Shown here piece after piece: positions 23,863 to 33,919 of a DNA stretch of 64,000 bases (position 1 is the stretch's first letter; the number at the start of each line of letters is the position of its first letter). The position numbers and the translations under genes are program-made. A model generated the notes under the pieces. The model saw only the letters and a program-made list of their open reading frames with translations. It was not told the DNA's origin and made no database searches. Source of the DNA: Malaya genurostris (taxonomy: Eukaryota > Arthropoda > Insecta > Diptera > Culicidae); the NCBI RefSeq assembly GCF_030247185.1, contig NC_080572.1:156491080-156555079 (forward strand), given 5' to 3'.

Positions 23863-26243
23863 TATTGACACGAGCAATGGTTGTGTCTAACTATTTTGTT
23901 CTTCTCGCATATGAGTATCAAACACTGCACATGAAACTGTTAAATCTTTATTCATTACAGCAATCTTTCACTCAATTCTTTAGATGCCTTCCGAAAACAT
24001 TATTTCTTACTTGATTTTGAGGTCACTTGATACTCGAACCTCACAATGCGCACTATGCATACTCCTACGGCTTACTGTATTACACTCCGAACTAGACTAA
24101 CCCGAATACTCGAAGCAAAAATTACTTAATCTGTCTACGGGTCGACTCCCGAGACTCGCGCCTATCTACCGCACTCTGTAAAAACTGAACTACCCTCTAA
24201 CTCTTCCCAACTAGGGGTTTTTAATCTCCTAACATTTACTTTCGGGTGAAGCCCGAAGATTTTAGTACAAGCCGAGCTTGTGATTTCAAGTAGAAAGTTC
24301 ATCCGACTTTCTCCCGAAGTTCTATCGAAAGCCGAGACCATTGTCACTATGCCAATGACAGTGACCGGTGCCCGTGAAAAGACATTTTTGTTATTGCTCG
24401 TCGCGTTTACGCTGACATGAAGGCTTGCCTGAAAGGTGACGAGTTTTTCCTTCACGACTAGGTTGCTGTTCTTGCAATGTCATTATACCTTCATGGCTCC
24501 CTATTTTATTCACAATACTAACATGTTCGAAGGGAAATTTGCTAAGGGCGCTGCATGCCCCCTTACTTACTGAGCTTGATGTTACCTGAAGGGTAAACAT
24601 CAAGTCGGATGCGTTGGTTTATAACATTAAAGTTTGTAGCTGGGTCACAAATTTCCGTATTTACAATTGCCAATTGGTTTATTTTTTTGTTGTTGGCTAT
24701 ACGTTAGTTCAATTTCCTAACCTTACGATGGTCCGTGTGTGTGTGTGTGTGTTCTCCTCTGACGCCATCCTGCTCCATGGTATGCTTCTATTGTTGCTTT
24801 ATCTGTGGGAGTGATCGAACGATTGCTAGTCTCGGACTCTGGGTTCCGTGTCGTTCTCGTTCCTAATAGCTCATTCTTCTGTGTTGGTGGCTTCTCATTG
24901 CTTATGTACTCGCTTCATTGGGCATAGTTGAAAATTGACCGTTGACTCCTTTGCATTTTGGACATCATTGGGATTACTGTCAGTAGTAATATTGGTATTC
25001 TGTATTGTTGCTTCTCATCCTGGCTTCTCGTTTGGTACAATGTGTTGAGGCTCCTAGCAACTTTTATGCATTGCATTTGACTTCGTGGTTATCTTCTTCG
25101 TAGTGTATTTTTAAACAACCAACTGTTTAATTTTTTTCACGCATTAATAAGCTTTGATTTTCCAATAATTGTTTATGGTATTCAGCTGAGCTTTGACGAT
25201 GCTCACTGAATAAATTATAGGGTAGCAGTTTGTAACGTTGTTGCATACCCGCGCAAGTCATCTTTAACTGTGTTGACTGCATTTACTTCCTTCTTGTTTT
25301 GTTATCATTTGTACTTGTTGATGTAGCAATTTGTAGCGTTGCCATTATTTTGATTTGTAATTACGTCTTCCATGTTAAATTTTTCCGCAATTTCGGCCTC
25401 GAATTTTCAGCTCTGCTGTTCTTCCTTCTGACTTCTTGGTGATTCCCCGGTTCCCTTTGTCTTCAACTTGCCACCGCATCCGATCACACCCTCTCGTTCT
25501 CTTAGGTAGCTTGGCTAAGCTACTGACATCCTTCCTTCTGCGACGACTATTTTCGGGCACACACACAGTTTGGGACTCCAAAAAAAAACTCCTATTCGTT
25601 TTGCATGATTCTGTGCCTGTAATTTAATCTATTTTCTATTCTATGAGTGTTATTATTATTATTTTATATACATATTTTTTTTCATAATTTCATTGTACAT
25701 CGTATACAATTTTCCGTTATCGTACATGTTCTTGCTATTAGTTGAATTTTTATGTTTATTTATATTTTGTTTTGTTGAGGTACCTCGTACCCTGTTAACC
25801 CGTAGATATAGGTCGACAACCCGTTCATCGTCAAAACGTCTGTCTGTGGATATAAAATTGTTATTAAAGTTGCGGCATGCGAATGCTTGTTGCAGGTTGT
25901 AATGAATCTTTTTCTAAACCTTTTTTTCTAAACTTTTCCCGCAGCTAGCTTCTATGCCGTGTTCATTTTAATGGTGTCTTACCATCCTTGCTTCCATAGC
26001 TTCAGAAGCCGTCCTTCCATCTGGTCGGTTGTGTAGTGCTCATGCCGCAGCTTCTCTTCCCCACTACTTGAGCTGGTTCTTTCGGCAGGTGTTCCTGTTT
26101 TTCCTTTCTAAAAATAAACTCAAATCTGGACTTTAGTATTTTTTCAATAATAACACTAACCCATAAAGCAACTTAGATTCTAATTTCGTGCTTCACTTGT
26201 TGTTTTTTTTAAAAAAAAATTGTTTGTTACTGTTTTAGACCAC
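23863..26243. other. No gene recognised; possible downstream part of the env element
   Basis: T-rich on the plus strand, with a (GT)n run near 24736-24751. If it belongs to the minus-strand env element it would be its 3' region, but I could not match it to any second copy, so no LTR is claimed. Short inverted stretches such as 'CTTTCGGGTGAAGCCCGAAG' (24239) occur. Confidence 0.35.
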
Positions 26244-28394
26244 CTACGTGCTACTTTTTGGTGTTCGTATTGTTTCCGAGCTATTCCCTTTTTTGCTGCC
26301 AATTCCTATCTCTCTATTTCTTAATTCTATTATCGTGAACGGTTCCACATACTCATTTTCCGTTTCTGTTTCTCTGTTGGTGCTTTTTTGTCTCGGTTCT
26401 ACAGAGATTGTCGGTATTGGTTCTTCTTGAGTCTCCGCTATCGGCCGTGCTCTTTCGTTCTTATTCATCAAGATAGGCCCTGATATCATGTCTTTAGTTT
26501 TGGGTTTTCTTCCCTTACTATTTTCGTTTGTAATCGTTATATCGTACAATTCTATGTCTGAAGTTTTGATTTTCTTTCTTTCGACGTTTCCGTTGCTTTT
26601 TATAACTTTCGTTGTGCTACAGCATGAAATTTTTCCTTTATGACAATAGGCACAACCACTTATTATGCTCAGGCTTATTATGATAATCGTGCTTATGCTT
26701 ATCCATGGGTATTCCAGTGGTGCGTAAGTCATGTTCTGTAATTCTATTTTTCTTTCCTTTAGTTTCTTCACGTCTATTCCTATATCAAAGAGGCGTTTGT
26801 TGTTTATAAACGTATAGAGCATGTTCTTTTTATCCAATACCGGTATATCTGTGTGCTTAGATATCTCCTTTTGTTCTATCGGCTCCTCCAAGATTTTTCT
26901 GAGGTATATTGGTTCCTCGGCTTCTTCTTTATCCTGGTGTCTGATGATTGCCTCACTAGTTTTCAGCATCGTGCCGTATTTCAATTCCATAGTCCCCACT
27001 CCTATTATTTCTTTTCTTTCAATTCCTTCGCCATTAGTTTGTGTTATATTAATTTCTGTTGATCTTGGCGCCACATATACCCATATATTTGGCCGCGCTG
27101 TTTCGAACCACATTGTATGATTTAACCTGAGTGCGCGGGCATCACAGGTCCTTGCCGTTCCTTTAAAAACCATATTTGCGAGGCACTCGCTGCTTGTCTC
27201 TAGATTGCCTTCCATTTTAGTCATATTACATATCTTCGTCCCAATATAGTCACTGCATCCTTTGTACGTCTTATCATCTATGACATATCCCCATCTCCTG
27301 TTTTTCTCTACCATTATTATGTTTCTTTTCAGATGTGTTAGCGTTACTATATTACCATGCATTCGTGGCATAACTATTCCCCTAAGTGTCGTAAACTCTG
27401 CTTTTGTAACCAGTGGTATAGCTAGTTTTACTTTCAATATACCTCTTTCATCCATAATGTGTGTGATTCTGGCCATGTTAAAGATTTCCAAACTTAAATA
27501 ACCGTTTTCTGTTCGCGGGAAGTCTGTATTTCCCGTCGATCTTTTCCCCTGTGTCTCCATTTCTTTTAGCAATTGCATGGGTTCTGCTAGCTCCGTTATT
27601 ATTTCTATTGCTCCCGCCTCCCCGGCTAGGATTTTTAATGCAAGTATTTGTCTATGACGTATTCTCCGTACGATGTTTCGCCATTCCACTACTTTTCTTA
27701 TTGCTGTCATTTCCATCAACAATAAGTCTCTTGTTGATTCTGTTTGGTTCATGTCCCTGAGAATTTCGTTTTTCATTTCTTCGTCTTTCCGATATGTTTC
27801 AATAGCCTTCAGATCTATCTGATGCACTGACTCATTCACCAAGTTATAAATTGAATCGACGGCTGCTGTTTGTTGATACGTTAGCTCTTTTATTTTTTCC
27901 TCATTGCCTCTTAGCCTATCTATATCCATATCCATTCTTCTCCTATCTTCGGAGTCCATTAGCCCTATCGCGTTCCACACGCTTCGGCGTTTCCTTCCCC
28001 TCGGCGATCTCCTTATCATTTCTCCGAGGTCGTATATTTCTTTGCTATCTTCCTCTAGCATTTTAATTAACTCCCTGCATCGGCTAGGATCTATCGTCCT
28101 TGGTGCAGCTTTGCAGTCCTCCACCAGGGACTGTACCCCCTGTCTAGTTCTATCCATAATTGTTAGTAATTCTTCCAAATTTACACTCACCCTAACATCA
28201 TATGATCCGCTTATCATTCGCGCTATCCCCAGTTTCTGTAACACGAGATTCCCATCGTAACTTCCGCTGTTTTCTCCTAATACCCCGATGGCCGTCATGA
28301 TACTGGAATGTATACAAGCAGACACATTCCAAACGTGAAAACTCTTGGATTTGTTAATGAAAGAATTTTTTTTTTGCTTAAGATTATAGTACAC
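26244..28394 (-). CDS. Errantivirus-like envelope (F-type) protein
   Basis: A 716-codon frame without breaks. The predicted product resembles insect errantivirus Env proteins, which are related to baculovirus fusion (F) proteins and act at membranes. A basic furin-type site RGRKRR lies at residues 132-137. It is followed by a short segment 'SVWNAIGLMDSEDRRRM' where a fusion region would start, then a long helical stretch rich in E/Q/L (about 150-220). One hydrophobic membrane anchor spans about 563-583, followed by an unusually long, charged tail of about 130 residues. No clear signal peptide follows the first Met; a downstream or spliced start is likely, as env RNAs of errantiviruses are spliced. 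It lies 3.4 kb from the pol end, so it may not belong to the adjacent gag-pol copy. Confidence 0.7.
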   Translation of the reverse strand: MYYNLKQKKNSFINKSKSFHVWNVSACIHSSIMTAIGVLGENSGSYDGNLVLQKLGIARMISGSYDVRVSVNLEELLTIMDRTRQGVQSLVEDCKAAPRTIDPSRCRELIKMLEEDSKEIYDLGEMIRRSPRGRKRRSVWNAIGLMDSEDRRRMDMDIDRLRGNEEKIKELTYQQTAAVDSIYNLVNESVHQIDLKAIETYRKDEEMKNEILRDMNQTESTRDLLLMEMTAIRKVVEWRNIVRRIRHRQILALKILAGEAGAIEIITELAEPMQLLKEMETQGKRSTGNTDFPRTENGYLSLEIFNMARITHIMDERGILKVKLAIPLVTKAEFTTLRGIVMPRMHGNIVTLTHLKRNIIMVEKNRRWGYVIDDKTYKGCSDYIGTKICNMTKMEGNLETSSECLANMVFKGTARTCDARALRLNHTMWFETARPNIWVYVAPRSTEINITQTNGEGIERKEIIGVGTMELKYGTMLKTSEAIIRHQDKEEAEEPIYLRKILEEPIEQKEISKHTDIPVLDKKNMLYTFINNKRLFDIGIDVKKLKERKIELQNMTYAPLEYPWISISTIIIISLSIISGCAYCHKGKISCCSTTKVIKSNGNVERKKIKTSDIELYDITITNENSKGRKPKTKDMISGPILMNKNERARPIAETQEEPIPTISVEPRQKSTNRETETENEYVEPFTIIELRNREIGIGSKKGNSSETIRTPKSST

Positions 28395-29820
28395 AAAAAA
28401 AACAACTGATACTAATAATCCTTAAAAAAATATATGAAATGCGTTTTCGCCACCCATGCTTAGTCGCGCGCATTCGTCTGCATGCATATTTCATGGCCAT
28501 ATTGTCACGCGTCATACCGTTTTCCGACGTTAACGTCGCATCTCATGCATGTCACGTATCATGGTGGTCGCTTCATAGGTGCTTCTAAATCGAGTTTATC
28601 CTGTACTTTTTCGTGTAACTGGTGTTTTCCATAACCTTCTTGGGCTGTGCGCCCAATACATTACCGTATTTGGTATGTTTTCGCGTACTTCAGCAAGAAT
28701 TGCGCACGTTATATATTTTTTTTTGGTCCCGTGGTGGCGCTTTACTTGGTTACGATTGCTGTATGCAGGTTGCTTGGTTTATTTATTTATATTTTTTTTT
28801 TGCTTGTCGCTTGGTTTACCTTTGGCGATTTGTTGCAGGGTTTTGGATCACGCTTACCCAACCCGGACTTGACTCCGTTTCCGTTTCCTTATTAGCATTA
28901 TTTTGCTGCTGAAAATTTGTTTTTTTTTTTTTTGCATTATTATTATTTTGTTGTCAACTCTCTTTTTGGGTCATTCCCGTTATTCTCTTCGTCCCTGGAG
29001 GCGCGAAACCCTGGATCCATTTGCATCGGACCGCTATATTTCTGCAGCGCTGCAGACTGATGCTTGGCTTTGTCTTTTATTTTGTGCACCGTGGCTAAGG
29101 CGCTTTCTAGATGGTCATGTAGTTGGTCATGAGTCTCCCAAAATAGCCATTAAAATAAACCATTCCATTGGGAGCTTGTACTATTTATAATTTTGGTTAT
29201 ATTCATTGTGTCAAAAAAAAAAAAAATTTAGTGCCTAACTTGACCAAAATTGCCATGCAAACCAACACTTGCTTTTTGCACTACCAGTGCCGGTCGTCTT
29301 GTAGGTCAAGGGTCAAGGATCGAAATGCCGTTAATTCTTTTGAAAAACAGACATCAAATTTAACCCTCTGGAGAAGTTGCGTAGTGTAGTTCATTTCTTT
29401 CATCTCATGTTTTTCGTGAATCTGCAGCGTCTGACGTACGGTTCGCGTAAATCAGTGGTTATATGAAATAACCATCAGTTTAGACGAAAATCATTGTTGT
29501 CGTAAAATTGCGTGGAGATTCGACTTTTTTTTCATTAATCGAGAGCTGCGTATTCCTAAGCCGCCTAGTTCTCTTCTATAATTCTCTCTTCGATTTCCTG
29601 CTTTGAAATGGACATAAAAAAAAATCGCAAATTCACTAATCATTTGTCTCCAGGCGGGTTGCATTATAATTTTTTTTTCCATTTTTTTTTTTCATTAGGG
29701 CCATTGATTTCATGCGTTTATAATCCAGTTCCGTGGCTGGACAGCGAGGCTGCTGGTTTGGTTCGCGCTTCTGCTGATTTTGCAAAAACAAGCTGACCGC
29801 CGCGCGTTCGCGTACCTTTG
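28395..29820. other. No gene recognised between env and the plus-strand gene
   Basis: T-rich on the plus strand with long T runs (28,795; 28,920; 29,685). GC-richer patches at 28,980-29,110 and 29,730-29,820. Overlapping plus-strand open frames at 28.6-28.9 kb have biased, hydrophobic composition caused by T-richness and look spurious. Confidence 0.4.
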
Positions 29821-29832
29821 CGCGGCTTTTGA

Positions 29833-29869
29833 TATTTAAGCCTGCCGTTTCGCCTGGGTTATCGTCAGT
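29833..29869 (+). promoter_or_regulatory. Core promoter (TATA-like and initiator) of the two-exon gene
   Basis: TATTTAA at 29833-29839 and an arthropod initiator TCAGT at 29865-29869, about 34 bases apart from TATA start to initiator A, the usual geometry of insect RNA polymerase II promoters. The ATG follows 46 bases after the initiator A. Confidence 0.5.
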
Positions 29870-29912
29870 TTCTCTTTCTTCTTCTACGTGCGTGTGTTCC
29901 GGTGCAATTGAA

Positions 29913-30465
29913 ATGTATACGTTTTATGTGGTGCCGACTTCGGTCGATAGGATGGCGGTGGGGGTTGTTCCCCACCCTACCGCCATTCTAAATGTAAGTA
30001 TACTCCTATATTTTTTTCATTTTTTTTTCTCAATGCACAATACCACATAACTAACTTAAAAAAATTTTTTTTTTTTCGGTTTCTTTCTAGGTACTTGTGC
30101 TGAATCGATGGGTGAGTCCATCCCTCTTGTATACCACCAGTTATTGGTGGATACTTGCCGGGAGGATCGCCCTCGGTGAACTTCGTGCAGTGTCCGGCAA
30201 GGAGCTGTTGCTGGAGATTCTGGCGTGGGTTCGCCGTCGCTGGAACTACTCCCGGACACCTGGGCCCGCTACTCCCGATGAGCTGGGTATTCTATGTGAT
30301 GTTCTTGGACCGGGTAAGTTGTATTCTTTGCCCGGTTCAATCTCCGTTATGGAAGCCTCTCGCCGCTTCATACGAAGAGGGAAATCTTGGACTCGGGACC
30401 TACGGGTCCCGGGTATAGAATTAGCTGTCCTGAGCTCTCGTCTTCGCGACGAAGTGTGGGATTGA
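29913..30465 (+). CDS. Unrecognised two-exon gene, 151 codons
   Basis: Exon 1 (29913-29993) starts MYTFYVVPTSVDRMAVGV and has 27 codons. An intron with consensus GTAAGT at 29994 and a T-rich tract before CTAG ending at 30090 follows. Exon 2 (30091-30465) continues in phase 0 to a TGA, giving 151 residues. The product is basic with an Arg/Trp-rich middle ('WVRRRWNYSRT') and C-terminus 'LSSRLRDEVWD'; it has no signal peptide and a weak hydrophobic segment at about residues 40-50. I recognise no family. A TATA/initiator pair lies upstream and AATAAA at 30505-30510 lies 40 bases after the stop. Its GC-rich coding sequence stands out from the T-rich flanks. It lies antisense to, and between, errantivirus pol and env genes. 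It could be a captured host gene, an accessory gene or a coincidental frame; the splice phase and promoter argue against coincidence. Confidence 0.55.
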
Positions 30466-30477
30466 GAGATGCATTGT

Positions 30478-30866
30478 AATTTTTTTTCTTGATTTTATTT
30501 TTCAAATAAATATATATCTCATACCATATACCACGTCGTTTTTAGTTGGCGTTGATGACATCCTTTTTCTTTGTATTTCTCCTTAGCCGCTTGTTTTTTC
30601 CCTTTTTGTTCTCTTTCGACCTGCTAGGTATTGTTAGTATGACATGTCTCCCATGTCAGAATGCATTTTTTTTTTTCAGATGGACGTAGTTTTGTCTAAC
30701 TTCAAAAGGTTCGAGAGTTTTTTTTTCTTGATTTTATCTTTCAAATATAAATATATCTCAGACCATATATCGCGTCGTTTTCAGTTGGCGTTGATGACAT
30801 CCTTTTCCTTGTATTTCTCCTTAGCCGCTTGTTTTTTTTTCCTTTTTGGTCTCTTTCGGGATGTCT
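30478..30866 (+). repeat. Direct repeat, about 150 bp twice, 240 bases apart
   Basis: The first copy is at about 30478-30630, the second at about 30718-30866. Both run 'TTCTTGATTTTATTTTTCAA' (second copy TTATC), then 'GTTGGCGTTGATGACATCCT' and 'TCTCCTTAGCCGCTTG', and end in 'TCTCTTTCG'. The first copy holds the AATAAA downstream of the two-exon gene; the second runs into the gag fragment. Confidence 0.8.
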
Positions 30867-31003
30867 TCTGCAAAGTACTCAATTTGCACAATAAATGGCT
30901 ATAATTCGTCTACTGCCCCGTGGAATTCCGGGATACATTGTATTGCCTCTAGCATCGGAAATCGATAGGCACCACCGCCTTCAATATTATTTTCGTTCGC
31001 CAT
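30850..31003 (-). pseudogene. Second errantivirus-type gag fragment
   Basis: From an ATG at 31003 a short frame contains 'AYRFPMLEAIQCIPEFHG', closely matching 'TYRFPKTEAIQCIPDFHG' in the gag at 37 kb. A stop (TAG, 30899-30901) interrupts it after about 34 codons; similarity ('PFIVQIEYFAEDIP') continues in frame past the stop to about 30860 and is then lost where the direct repeat begins. It is therefore a broken start of a capsid gene from a related but different element. Confidence 0.7.
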
Positions 31004-31019
31004 TGTCAATGTGGCTTTA

Positions 31020-31822
31020 ATTCGCTATGCCGCTTTATCTTTTTAACTAGTAGCTCTTCATTTCATTTTTATACTTTTGTATTTTTGTAAAACCTCAGTT
31101 GTATGTTTTTACTAGCATCATTTTTAACATATGCAGGAATTTTTCAAACACGCTGTGCGCTTCTAATAGTTTTGTTTTCACTACCCCCCACCAGTACGAT
31201 TTCCATCGATTACCTATCATTGTTTAACAGTAAAAAAAAAACTACGATCTTGACCGTGGTCATGGTCGACGAACGAAAAGAACAATCATCGTAAACAAAC
31301 TTGACCCAGTTTTAAATTACTGGTCATTGTATATAAAGCTTTAGCTGCTACGAGCCCCTGCGTGGTCGAATTTCGTTCGCATTGGCATTTTTTTTTTGTT
31401 TATTATCGAGCCAGCCCAACTCGGTGCTCTCAAATTTGTCATGCCCGCCGTGTGCGCCAACCAAACTGTCTTTGTTAATTCCGTTATAAGGGTCGCTGGC
31501 ATAGGCTTCGACAGCGCATCGTACCAGTTAATTTTAAGTCTTAGGTTTTTTTGTCGTTACGTTCCTATGTCAGCGTATCATTGTATGATATGTGCTGTTA
31601 ATCTATGTTATAACTGTATCCTAGTTTTCCTTAGTTCAATTATTCTTTCCCTTATATTCTTAATATTATTCCATTTCCTTCAGTTTTCTGATGAAACTCT
31701 TAATACAACATGTTTATTTTCGCTTATCACTGTGTCTACATTTTGAATCTTTTTGCTACTCTTTTAATGTTTCTTGGATAATTTCATAATTATGTCAATA
31801 TACTGTGGTTAGGTTCAGTTTC
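31020..31822. other. Non-coding region between gag fragment and pol; possible LTR/leader
   Basis: Read on the minus strand it has a TATATA-type box (near 31330-31340) and would lie 5' of the gag fragment and 3' of pol, where an LTR would be expected. I found no matching copy on the far side of gag-pol, so an LTR is not claimed. Confidence 0.3.
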
Positions 31823-33919
31823 TCAATCCGTATACTTTTTCAATCGGTTATTGTGAACCTTTTCTAGTCTATTCCCATTCTTTATAGTTGTTGTTTGCTC
31901 ACTAGGTAGAGCAACTACTTCATACGGTCCTCTCCAAAGTGATTGCAACTTTTGTCCTGCACCTGTGGGATTGGCTTTTACTAGCACTAAGTCTTCCCAC
32001 ATTGGCTGCCATTCGTTGGAGTTTTTATCATATACTTCTTTGCGCTTGTGTTTAGATGCAATTAGATTCTCCCGGGCTTGATGGTGAAGTCGTTTAAATG
32101 TAGATCGCATTTCATTGACGTAGTCCTCATAGTAGAGACCATCATTATCGTATTTGTAGACGGAGTTTGGGATGTTCGCCCGTCTTCCGTATAATAATTC
32201 AAACGGTGTATAACCCGTTGAGGAATTTACAGTGGTATTATATTCGAAACTGAAGAATGGGAGTAATTGATCCCATGTTTTCGGTTCGTTGCCTACGTAT
32301 TGTCTTAAATAGGTTTTTAGTTCCCTATTCGATCGTTCCACCAAGTTTGCTTGTGGATGATATGTACTCGTAGTAATTTTTTTAATTTTTAAAATTTTAC
32401 ATACATTTTTCATAAGAGAACTAACGAAATTGGTTCCATTATCGGTTACCAATTCGACGGGTGTTCCATATTTACAAATATAATTATTCACGAAAGTTTG
32501 CGCAACCGTGGCACTCTCTTGATTTTCCATCGGTGCTACAATTAGGTATCTAGTCAGATCGTCTTGCATCACAAGTCCGTATCTGTTCCCCCATTCTGAC
32601 TCGGGTAAAACCACTATGTCCATATACAATTTCTCGAACGGTTCGGACGATGTCGTGGTAATTCTCATTGGAATTTTGTTCGCTCGACCGATTTTGTTTT
32701 TCTGGCACGAGCTACATTGTTTAACATAATTTTCGATATCCTTCCGCATATTAGTCCAATGGAATAGTGGACTCATTCTTTTCAACATCCGTTTACTTCC
32801 CACATGTCCGCCTAGAGGAGCATCGTGGAATTCTTTCAATGTAATTTCGCGGTCTTTTTCTGGCACCCACATCCTGTCTTTTTCCGGTGCATATAGGGTG
32901 AAAATTTTATCAAATTTCTCGGCAATAAATCTTAACACATTTGCCTCAGGAGTTTTCTGCAGGTTTCGAAAAGAGATAATTTGCATGTTCTTTGCATTTT
33001 TCAGGTCTTCAGGGCAGTTAGTGAATGCATCTACTAACCCATCTATCAGAATTCTTGTATCGGTTATTGATCTACTCGAGCCATTTAGTACCAATCCCCA
33101 TATTTTACGATCTGGAATTGAAAATACTCTTCCATTTAGGTAGTCTTTTAAACCGTGTGGTAAGTGTATAAGCTCGGCTAGTTCTTTATATGCTGATCTA
33201 CTGTTTACTATTACGAAAGTACCATCAAAATCACTTTCGTTAGTTTTTTGTTTTGAAAATTTCAGCAGATCAAATTTGATGTCATTGTTATTTATGCATA
33301 TTTCATATTCTTCGAAATGTGAGAGTACTCCCAAATCTTCCTTTTCGTCCCATCCAAAATCGATATTTTCTAATCCGTCCATGTGCGGATTCCATTCTGT
33401 CTTTTGTTTATTTTTAAATAGCGTAAACCTGCCTGATTCGTCTTTCAGTTGTTTTGGGGAAGTTGTTTTATTTTCCGCGTCTTTCCGCTTCGCAAGTTCA
33501 TTTTTTTCTGCTTGCTGCTGTTGTTGACGCTTTTGCTGTCTAGTGACTATTGAAATAGGATGTAAGGACTCGGCCTGTTCGGGCAGTCTGGATAAAAAGT
33601 CTGCCACAACATTGTCTTTGCCTTGTTTATAGCGAATGTCCATTTCCAACCCTTGAAGTTTCAGACGTAAACGCGTTAGCGTAGGCGAGGTTTCTTTTAA
33701 ATGCCATATTGAAATGAGTGGTCTATGATCAGTGTATACAATAAATCGCTGATTATAAATAAAATGTTTGAAACGGTTCACTGCCCATACGATGGCTAAC
33801 AACTCTTTTTCAATCGTATGGTACTTTCTTTCAGCACCTACTAGACCTCTGCTTGCATATGAAATAGGCCTGTCAATTTTCATTCGAGAGTACTGCTCCA
33901 ATAGCGTACTCGCTTGCAT
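31823..33919 (-). pseudogene. Errantivirus-type pol, 3' half (RNase H, integrase)
   Basis: This frame continues pol after a frameshift. The RNase H remainder carries E39 and D64 ('YTDHRPL'). The integrase follows: zinc-binding H365/H372 and C402/C405 ('CSSCQKNK'), then catalytic D434 ('MDIV'), D493 ('VTDNGTNF') and E528. A Gln-rich spacer lies at about 130-140 and 'RGPYEVV' near the C-terminus. The product would insert reverse-transcribed DNA. The break lies in the overlap 33873-33919, inside RNase H, which no natural recoding explains; one frameshift therefore disables the polyprotein, or it is an assembly error. Residue numbers count from the first codon of this frame. Confidence 0.9.

Noticed and set aside
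28579..28912. Three overlapping hydrophobic plus-strand frames
   Set aside because: T-rich composition produces Phe/Leu-rich frames; no start context, no conserved motif.
30056..30259. Minus-strand frame opposite exon 2 of the two-exon gene
   Set aside because: Contains a Lys run from the T tract of the intron and no family features; antisense shadow.
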